This document shows, one piece after another, positions 6,072-11,027 of a DNA stretch of 11,027 bases (positions within the stretch are counted from its first letter, which is position 1; every line of letters starts with the position of its first letter). Both the position numbers and the translations under genes were made by a program. This stretch comes from Thiopontia sp964647745. GTDB lineage: Bacteria > Pseudomonadota > Gammaproteobacteria > GCF-002020875. The DNA is taken from the NCBI GenBank assembly GCA_964647745.1, contig CAZYJG010000049.1, forward strand, positions 1 to 11,027, in the 5' to 3' direction. The notes under the pieces were generated by a model that saw only the letters and a program-made list of their open reading frames with translations, made no database searches and was not told where the DNA came from.

Positions 6072-7490
6072 TTAGTAGCGATAGTGGTCAGGTTTGTAAG
6101 GCCCCTCTACCGGTACGCTGATGTAGTCGGCCTGCTGCTGAGAAAGTTCTGTCAGATGAGCGCCAATCTTATCCAGATGGTGGCGCGCCACCTCCTCGTC
6201 GAGATGCTTCGGCAGGGTGTAGACCCGGTTCTCATATCCGCCCTTCTGGTTGAAGAGCTCGATCTGCGCCAGGGTCTGGTTGGTGAAGGAGTTGGACATC
6301 ACAAAGCTGGGGTGGCCGGTGGCGCAACCCAGGTTCACCAGACGACCTTCGGCCAACAGGATGATCTTGTTGCCGCTGGGGAGGGTGATGTGGTCCACCT
6401 GTGGCTTGATGTTCTCCCACTCGTACTGCTTCATGTTGGCGACATCAATCTCGTTGTCGAAGTGGCCGATGTTGCAGACGATGGTCTCATGCTTCATCTG
6501 GATCATATGGTCATGGGTGATCACATTGAAGTTGCCGGTGGCAGTGACGAAGATGTCGCCCTGTGCAGCGGCCTCATCCATGGTGACAACACGATACCCC
6601 TCCATCGCCGCCTGCAGGGCGCAGATGGGATCGATCTCGGTGACCCATACAGTGGCACCGAGGCCGCGCAGGGACTGGGCACACCCCTTGCCGACATCGC
6701 CATAACCGAGAACAACGGCGATCTTGCCGGCGATCATCACATCGGTGGCACGCTTGATGCCGTCCACCAGGGACTCACGGCAGCCGTAGAGGTTGTCGAA
6801 CTTGGACTTGGTGACCGAGTCGTTGACGTTGATGGCCGGGAAGGGGAGTTCGCCGCTCTCTTCCATCTGGTAGAGGCGGTGGACGCCGGTGGTGGTCTCT
6901 TCGGTTACACCCTGAATGCCTGCCAGTCTCTCGGAGTACCAGTTGGGGGACTCCAGCAGCTTCGCCTTGATGGCGGCGTAGAGTACCTCCTCCTCTTCAC
7001 TGGTGGGGTTGTCGAGTACCGAAAGGTCACTCTCAGCCTTGGTTCCGTGGATCAGCAGCAGGGTGGCGTCACCGCCATCATCCAGAATCATATTGGGGCC
7101 GCCAGTTTCTGTTTTGTCCCCCCACTCCATGATCTTGTGGGTGTACTGCCAGTAATCCTCCAGCGACTCCCCCTTGTAGGCGAAGACGGGAATTCCCTGG
7201 TCGGCAATCGCGGCAGCGGCGTGGTCCTGGGTGGAGTAGATGTTGCAGGAGGCCCAGCGTACCTCGGCGCCCAGTGCGGTCAGGGTCTCGATCAGTGCGG
7301 CGGTCTGGATGGTCATGTGGAGAGAGCCGGCGATCTTCGCCCCCTTGAGCGGTTTCTCCTCTCCATACTTCCCACGCAGTGCCATCAGTCCGGGCATCTC
7401 CACCTCGGCGATGCGCAGCTCCTTGTGGCCCCAATCCTTGAGGCTCATGTCGGCAATGGTGTAGTTCTCTGTGGTCTCGATATTGCTCAT
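6072..7490 (-). CDS. ahcY: Adenosylhomocysteinase (S-adenosyl-L-homocysteine hydrolase)
   Basis: NAD-dependent enzyme that splits SAH into homocysteine and adenosine, removing the product inhibitor of methyltransferases. The 472-residue protein has the length of the bacterial long form, with the extra segment near 150-190. Marks include GSLHMTIQTA (55-64), CNIYSTQDHAAAA (82-94), NVNDSVTKSKFDN (221-233), the NAD-binding GYGDVGKG (262-269), NLGCATGHPSFVMSNSF (386-402), and the C-terminal PDHYRY that reaches the neighbouring subunit's NAD site. Two ATGs stand together (7493 and 7490). AGGA lies 3 and 6 bases before them, so 7490 is better spaced. A TTG at 7508 opens the same frame but lies upstream of the ribosome binding site. 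An SAH riboswitch precedes the gene. Confidence 0.98.
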   Translation of the reverse strand: MSNIETTENYTIADMSLKDWGHKELRIAEVEMPGLMALRGKYGEEKPLKGAKIAGSLHMTIQTAALIETLTALGAEVRWASCNIYSTQDHAAAAIADQGIPVFAYKGESLEDYWQYTHKIMEWGDKTETGGPNMILDDGGDATLLLIHGTKAESDLSVLDNPTSEEEEVLYAAIKAKLLESPNWYSERLAGIQGVTEETTTGVHRLYQMEESGELPFPAINVNDSVTKSKFDNLYGCRESLVDGIKRATDVMIAGKIAVVLGYGDVGKGCAQSLRGLGATVWVTEIDPICALQAAMEGYRVVTMDEAAAQGDIFVTATGNFNVITHDHMIQMKHETIVCNIGHFDNEIDVANMKQYEWENIKPQVDHITLPSGNKIILLAEGRLVNLGCATGHPSFVMSNSFTNQTLAQIELFNQKGGYENRVYTLPKHLDEEVARHHLDKIGAHLTELSQQQADYISVPVEGPYKPDHYRY

Positions 7491-7496
7491 CATTTT

Positions 7497-7519
7497 TCCT
7501 TTAATCAACAGTCAATGGA
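7497..7519 (-). promoter_or_regulatory. Hairpin that could mask the ahcY ribosome binding site
   Basis: UCCAUUGA (7519-7512) can pair with UUAAAGGA (7504-7497) with one A-A mismatch and one G-U pair, hiding the AGGA used by ahcY. It lies directly after the SAH riboswitch, so it may be the expression platform. This is inferred from pairing by eye. Confidence 0.4.
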
Positions 7520-7523
7520 TCGA

Positions 7524-7597
7524 GAGCGCAGTTACAGTTTTGTAAATCACCTTACTCCGGGCCTGGCGGGTGTGCCGTTGCAGCGCTCCCCGGAGTG
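7524..7597 (-). promoter_or_regulatory. S-adenosylhomocysteine (SAH) riboswitch
   Basis: The RNA reads CUCCGGGGAGCGCUGCAACG, then, after CACA, CCCGCCAGGCCCGGAG, closely matching the known SAH aptamer consensus. P1 pairs CUCCGGG (7595-7589) with CCCGGAG (7561-7555). The pseudoknot pairs GAGCGC (7588-7583) with GCGCUC (7529-7524). SAH riboswitches are found upstream of ahcY in proteobacteria and raise expression when SAH binds. Here it begins only 19 bases after the metK stop, so it probably acts on a read-through metK message as well as on any local promoter. Confidence 0.92.
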
Positions 7598-7616
7598 AGG
7601 TGTTGGTTAGGGTGAA

Positions 7617-8777
7617 TCAGATACCAGCGGCATCCCTCAGTTCATTGGCCTTGTCGGTCCGCTCCCAGGTGAACTCCTCCTCTGTGCGGCCGAAGTGGCC
7701 ATAGGAGGCGGTCTTCTGGTAGATCGGACGCAGCAGATCCAGCATCTCGATGATGCCACGTGGCTTCAGGTTGAAGTGTTCCCGCACCAGTGTCTCGATC
7801 CTGCTGTCCTCAATAACCCCGGTACCAAAGGTCTCAACGGAGATGGAGGTGGGTTCGGCAACCCCGATGGCGTAGGAGACCTGAATCTCGCAACGCTCGG
7901 CAAGCCCTGCAGCGACAATGTTCTTGGCAACATAGCGACCGGCATAGGCGGCGGAGCGGTCCACCTTGGAGGGGTCCTTTCCGGAGAAGGCGCCACCACC
8001 ATGACGGGCCATGCCGCCGTAGGTGTCGACGATGATCTTTCTGCCGGTCAGGCCGCAATCCCCCACAGGACCGCCGATCACAAACTGCCCTGTTGGGTTG
8101 ATGTGGTATTTGGTGTCAGCATCCAGCCACTCCTCGGGTAGTACCGGGCGGATGATCTCCTCCAGCACCGCCTCCTGCAGATCCTTGTAGGCAATATCGG
8201 GGTCGTGCTGTGTAGAGAGGACCACTGCATCAATGCCCACCGGCTTGCCGTCACTGTAACGGAAGGTGACCTGGCTCTTTGCATCCGGGCGAAGCCAGGG
8301 GAGAACGCCATTCTTGCGGAGCTCTGCCTGACGCTCTACCAGTCGGTGGGAGTAGGTGATTGGGGCCGGCATCAGTACATCTGTCTCGTTGGAGGCGTAG
8401 CCAAACATCAGCCCCTGGTCTCCGGCACCCTGCTCATGGTCCTTGGACTCATCGACACCCATTGCAATATCGGAGGACTGTTTACCGATCGCAGAGAGAA
8501 CCGCACAGCTCTTGCCGTCGAAACCGACATCCGCGGAGTCGTAGCCAATATCACAGACCACCTTGCGTACCAGCTCCTCGGTGTCGACCCAGGCGTTAGT
8601 GGTGATCTCACCCGCCAGTACGACCATTCCGGTCTTGACCATGGTCTCGCAGGCAACACGGGAGTGGGTGTCCTCCTTCAGTAGTGCATCCAGCACGGCA
8701 TCAGAGATCTGGTCGGCAAGTTTATCGGGGTGCCCCTCAGAGACCGATTCCGAGGTAAACAGGTGTTCGTTGCTCAT
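7617..8777 (-). CDS. metK: S-adenosylmethionine synthetase
   Basis: Makes SAM from methionine and ATP, releasing phosphate and pyrophosphate. The 386-residue protein opens MSNEHLFTSESVSEGHPDK, with the ATP-binding GHPDK at 15-19. It carries GEITTNAWVD (56-65), GAGDQGLMFGYA (117-128) and the phosphate-binding GGGAFSGKD (260-268). An ATG at 8795 is in frame but overlaps the leader's U-run and ribosome binding site (GGAGAG), so 8777 is the start. The gene is intact. The leader carries a SAM-II-like aptamer followed by a terminator, so SAM feedback is likely. Confidence 0.98.
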   Translation of the reverse strand: MSNEHLFTSESVSEGHPDKLADQISDAVLDALLKEDTHSRVACETMVKTGMVVLAGEITTNAWVDTEELVRKVVCDIGYDSADVGFDGKSCAVLSAIGKQSSDIAMGVDESKDHEQGAGDQGLMFGYASNETDVLMPAPITYSHRLVERQAELRKNGVLPWLRPDAKSQVTFRYSDGKPVGIDAVVLSTQHDPDIAYKDLQEAVLEEIIRPVLPEEWLDADTKYHINPTGQFVIGGPVGDCGLTGRKIIVDTYGGMARHGGGAFSGKDPSKVDRSAAYAGRYVAKNIVAAGLAERCEIQVSYAIGVAEPTSISVETFGTGVIEDSRIETLVREHFNLKPRGIIEMLDLLRPIYQKTASYGHFGRTEEEFTWERTDKANELRDAAGI

Positions 8778-8795
8778 TGTAATTATTCTCTCCAT

Positions 8796-8826
8796 AAAAA
8801 AACCCGCTCAACCTATAGCGAGCGGG
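8796..8826 (-). terminator. Intrinsic terminator (attenuator) in the metK leader
   Basis: CCCGCUC (8826-8820) pairs with GAGCGGG (8809-8803) around a 10-base loop, followed by seven U (8802-8796), just before the metK ribosome binding site. A terminator inside a leader implies attenuation. An upstream segment, GCGAGCG (8876-8870), is exactly complementary to CGCUCGC (8824-8818) and could act as antiterminator. The hairpin also has a T5 run on the plus strand, but no plus-strand gene ends there. Confidence 0.8.
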
Positions 8827-8848
8827 TTTTTGAATTCAGACCTGCATC

Positions 8849-8898
8849 GCTTTAGCCGTATTTCTATAGCGCTCGCAAGCTGAGCTCAAATCAGCGCT
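8849..8898 (-). promoter_or_regulatory. SAM-II-type SAM riboswitch aptamer of metK
   Basis: The RNA has the SAM-II order of parts. P1 pairs AGCGCU (8898-8893) with AGCGCU (8873-8868). The conserved GAUUU follows the first P1 strand (8892-8888). The pseudoknot strand GCUUGC (8880-8875) pairs with GC..AAGC inside GCUAAAGC (8856-8849), one unpaired base (G8874) precedes the second P1 strand, and the conserved GCUAAA is present. The known SAM-II RNAs end in GCUAAAAAGG, so the 3' end here (GCUAAAGCG) is slightly divergent. Predicted transcription starts at about 8899-8900, right at the aptamer. Confidence 0.78.
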
Positions 8899-8905
8899 GA
8901 GATGG

Positions 8906-8935
8906 ATTCTCACGGATGACTGGTTTTCGTGTCAA
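8906..8935 (-). promoter_or_regulatory. Sigma70 promoter of metK
   Basis: A perfect TTGACA (8935-8930) and GAGAAT (8911-8906), 18 bases apart, or TGAGAA at 17. The -10 is weaker than the -35. The implied start is at the first base of the SAM-II aptamer, which supports both calls. Confidence 0.6.
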
Positions 8936-9015
8936 GTTCTTTTGTAGAATTCGGATCTTTTGACAAATTCAGGAAGATCATCAGCAAGTGATCGGCCTCA
9001 GAGGAGAGTGAGATC

Positions 9016-9573
9016 ATGGTAAGTATGGAAACCCCGATTTGTGAGTTTGGGGCCGCTGCCCCCGATTTTGTACTGAGTGATGTGTATGGCAAGAGCTGGA
9101 CACCAGAGAGCCTGAAGGGGGAGAGGGGGCTGCTGGTGATGTTTATCTGCAACCACTGTCCCTATGTGAAGGCGATACGGGAGCGGCTGGTACGGGATAC
9201 CCGGGCCCTGAAGGAGATGGGAGTCAACAGTGTCGCGATCATGTCCAATGATCCCACTCAGTACGAGGAGGACTCCCCGGAGAACATGAGGAAGATTGCC
9301 GAGGAGTATCAGTTCCCCTTTCCCTATCTTCTGGATGAGAGCCAGGAGGTTGCCAAGGCCTTTGGGGCGGTCTGTACCCCGGACTTCTTTGGCTACAATG
9401 CCGACCTGGAGCTGCAGTATCGCGGCCGACTGGATGAGAGTCGCAAGGAGACGGCTCCCGAGGGGGTACGTCGAGAGCTGTTTGAGGCGATGAGAGAGGT
9501 TGCCGAGACAGGGGCGGGCCCCAGCAAGCAGATCCCCAGCATGGGCTGCTCCATCAAGTGGAAAGATGAGTAA
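9016..9573 (+). CDS. Thioredoxin-like (AhpC/TSA-Redoxin fold) protein with CNHC motif
   Basis: A 185-residue soluble thioredoxin-fold protein. An N-terminal PDFVLSDVYGKSW segment is followed by LLVMFICNHCPYVKAIRERL, where Cys45-Asn-His-Cys48 forms the CxxC redox site. Later are DPTQYEEDSPENM, PYLLDESQEVAKAFGAVCTPDFF (Cys120, cis-Pro-type VCTPD) and a C-terminal IPSMGCSIKW with Cys178. This is a common bacterial family of redoxin-domain proteins with unknown substrate, probably a disulfide reductase or peroxiredoxin-like enzyme. No signal peptide is seen. ATG 9016 has AGGAG 9 bases upstream. It is divergent from metK and precedes transketolase. Confidence 0.88.
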   Translation: MVSMETPICEFGAAAPDFVLSDVYGKSWTPESLKGERGLLVMFICNHCPYVKAIRERLVRDTRALKEMGVNSVAIMSNDPTQYEEDSPENMRKIAEEYQFPFPYLLDESQEVAKAFGAVCTPDFFGYNADLELQYRGRLDESRKETAPEGVRRELFEAMREVAETGAGPSKQIPSMGCSIKWKDE

Positions 9574-9619
9574 TCTCTGTTTTTTTAACTGGTTGTTTTT
9601 ACAGGTTATTCAGTAATGG

Positions 9620-9639
9620 CCCCATTTCCGGTAATGGGG
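9620..9639 (+). other. Hairpin between the redoxin and transketolase genes
   Basis: CCCCATT and AATGGGG form a perfect 7-bp stem around TCCGGT. No T-run follows, so it is not a standard terminator. The rest of 9574-9837 shows T-rich runs and no gene. A tkt promoter is expected here but I could not fix one with confidence. Confidence 0.45.
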
Positions 9640-9837
9640 TGATCCAAAATTCTGAATACCCATATCATTTTCCTTGGTTGATCCGCTGCCTCGACTGAGT
9701 GAAAATGTGCCGTTCAATCGTGCGTGGGGTCTCTGTTGGGGGGCTTGGCACAATGGTTTTATTTACCCTGCCTTACGTGCAATCCATCTGGAGTGCATGA
9801 GGGTTTAATTTCCTGTTAGATAAGGGAGAAGTTAGCT

Positions 9838-11027
9838 ATGTCATCAAGAAGAGAACTGGCCAATGCGATTCGTGCATTGAGTATGGATGCGGTACAGAAG
9901 GCCAACTCTGGACATCCGGGTGCCCCTATGGGCATGGCGGATATCGCCGAGGTACTGTGGAATGGCCACATGAAGTACAACCCAACCAATGCAAAGTGGG
10001 CTGATCGTGACCGTTTCGTTCTTTCCAATGGCCACGGCTCCATGCTGATCTACTCTCTGCTGCACCTGACCGGCTTCAATCTCACAATGGATGACATCAA
10101 GGACTTCCGTCAGCTGCATGCAAAGACTGCAGGACATCCCGAGTATGGTTATGCAGATGGTATTGAGACCACCACCGGTCCACTGGGCCAGGGCATCACC
10201 AATGCGGTGGGCATGGCGATTGCAGAGCGCACCCTGGCTGCCCAGTTCAACAAGCCGGGTCACGACATCGTAGACCACAACACCTATGTATTCATGGGAG
10301 ATGGCTGTCTGATGGAGGGGCTCTCTCACGAGGCCTGTGCAATGGCGGGTACCCTGGGTCTCGGCAAGCTGGTCGCCTTCTGGGATGATAATGATATCTC
10401 CATTGATGGCCACATCTCCGACTGGATGGAGAAGGATGTGGGTGGTCGCTTTGAGTCCTATGGCTGGCATGTGATTCGCGATGTCGATGGCCATGATGCG
10501 GAGGCATTGGATGCCGCAATTGCTGCAGCCAAATCTGAAACCGCCAAACCAACCCTGATCTGCTGTCGCACCACCATCGGTTTCGGTTCTCCAAACCTCT
10601 GTGGTACCCATGATTGCCATGGCGCCCCACTGGGTGATGAGGAGATTGCTGCAACCCGCAAGGAGCTGGGTTGGGCGCACGATCCTTTTGTAATTCCTGA
10701 TGAGGTTTATGCAGGTTGGGATCACAAGGAGCAGGGTGCTGCCGATGAGGCGGCCTGGCAGGCGAAGTTTGATGCCTACAAGGCGGAGTACCCCACCGAG
10801 GCGTCAGAGTTTGAGCGCCGTATGGCTGGTGATCTTCCGGCCAACTTTGAGGAGGAGATGGACAAGTTCATCGCCCAGACTCAGGCGGATATGCCCAATA
10901 TTGCCTCTCGCAAGGCGTCACAGAATGCGATCGAGGCGATGGGACCCGTGGTTCCTGAGCTGTTTGGAGGCTCTGCCGACCTCACCGGCTCCAACCTGAC
11001 CAACTGGTCGGGTTCCGTCAAGGTGAC
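9838..11027 (+). CDS. tkt: Transketolase, 5' part (cut by window end)
   Basis: Thiamine-diphosphate enzyme moving two-carbon ketol units in the pentose phosphate pathway and Calvin cycle. About 396 codons are present and no stop is reached. The opening MSSRRELANAIRALSMDAVQ leads into the NSGHPGAPMGMADIAEVLW segment. ThDP-site parts are GPLGQGITNAVGMA, GDG at 154-156 with WDDNDISIDGH near 182-192, IGFGSPN with THDCHG at 257-262, and GGSADLTGSN near the end. ATG 9838 has AGGGAG 9 bases upstream. The usual THDSHG reads THDCHG, and Cys255 and Cys260 flank the site. About two-fifths of the protein is missing. A Calvin-cycle role is possible but not shown here. Confidence 0.97.
   Translation, partial: MSSRRELANAIRALSMDAVQKANSGHPGAPMGMADIAEVLWNGHMKYNPTNAKWADRDRFVLSNGHGSMLIYSLLHLTGFNLTMDDIKDFRQLHAKTAGHPEYGYADGIETTTGPLGQGITNAVGMAIAERTLAAQFNKPGHDIVDHNTYVFMGDGCLMEGLSHEACAMAGTLGLGKLVAFWDDNDISIDGHISDWMEKDVGGRFESYGWHVIRDVDGHDAEALDAAIAAAKSETAKPTLICCRTTIGFGSPNLCGTHDCHGAPLGDEEIAATRKELGWAHDPFVIPDEVYAGWDHKEQGAADEAAWQAKFDAYKAEYPTEASEFERRMAGDLPANFEEEMDKFIAQTQADMPNIASRKASQNAIEAMGPVVPELFGGSADLTGSNLTNWSGSVKV

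Noticed and set aside
6009..7598. A 529-codon open frame on the plus strand
   Set aside because: It lies antisense to ahcY, has the Val/Gly/Leu-rich look of a reverse-frame shadow, and crosses the SAH riboswitch and the inverted-repeat element.
8960..8990. Plus-strand promoter TTGACA at 8960 for the redoxin gene
   Set aside because: No acceptable -10 lies 16-18 bases downstream, so I did not list it as a promoter.
9746..9770. Sigma54-like GGCAC near CTTGGCACAATGG before transketolase
   Set aside because: The required TTGC-type -12 element is absent at the right spacing.
9844..10725. A 293-codon minus-strand frame
   Set aside because: It is fully antisense to transketolase, whose motifs are unambiguous.

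Overview
The window looks like chromosomal DNA of a free-living or symbiotic gammaproteobacterium, moderately GC-rich. The evidence is the gene order (gshB followed by a TonB-type gene, as in pseudomonads; metK beside a transketolase), the Acidithiobacillus ferrooxidans-type glutamate-cysteine ligase, and gammaproteobacterial-looking MetK, AhcY and MetF proteins. A sulfur-oxidising or autotrophic lineage is possible but not proven by this stretch.

Layout. (1) 1-4145, minus strand: a compact operon read right to left: rsmE (16S rRNA m3U methyltransferase), gshA, gshB, a lipoprotein ApbE (FMN transferase), and the N-terminus of a TonB-like protein that leaves the window. Most junctions are 4-base overlaps or a few bases apart. 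The apbE start has no ATG/GTG/TTG. (2) 4146-4491, intergenic: a plus-strand promoter, a long stem-loop with a CCUCCUCCUC loop, and a 12-bp intrinsic terminator. Together these predict a small RNA of about 135 nt with an anti-Shine-Dalgarno loop, divergent from rsmE. (3) 4492-8935, minus strand: the activated-methyl-cycle locus, read metK, ahcY, metF, then an FMN-binding split-barrel protein. metK has a sigma70-type promoter, a SAM-II-type aptamer at the predicted 5' end and an intrinsic terminator just before its ribosome binding site. ahcY has an S-adenosylhomocysteine (SAH) riboswitch in the metK-ahcY gap. A MITE-like element with 29-bp imperfect terminal inverted repeats of the 'CGCAAAGA' type lies between ahcY and metF. 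(4) 9016-11027, plus strand: a CNHC-motif thioredoxin-like protein, then the 5' part of a transketolase cut by the window edge.

How the genes work together. MetK makes SAM. Methyltransferases (RsmE among them) turn it into SAH. AhcY cleaves SAH to homocysteine and adenosine, and MetF supplies 5-methyl-THF to remethylate homocysteine. The leaders suggest opposite-sign feedback: SAM shuts metK off at its terminator, while SAH turns ahcY on. The glutathione genes use cysteine, which some bacteria make from homocysteine; the ApbE and TonB-like proteins belong to the cell envelope.

The most interesting features are the paired SAM-II and SAH riboswitches in one locus, the candidate C-loop small RNA, and the non-canonical apbE start. 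No tRNA, rRNA, CRISPR array or transposase gene was seen.
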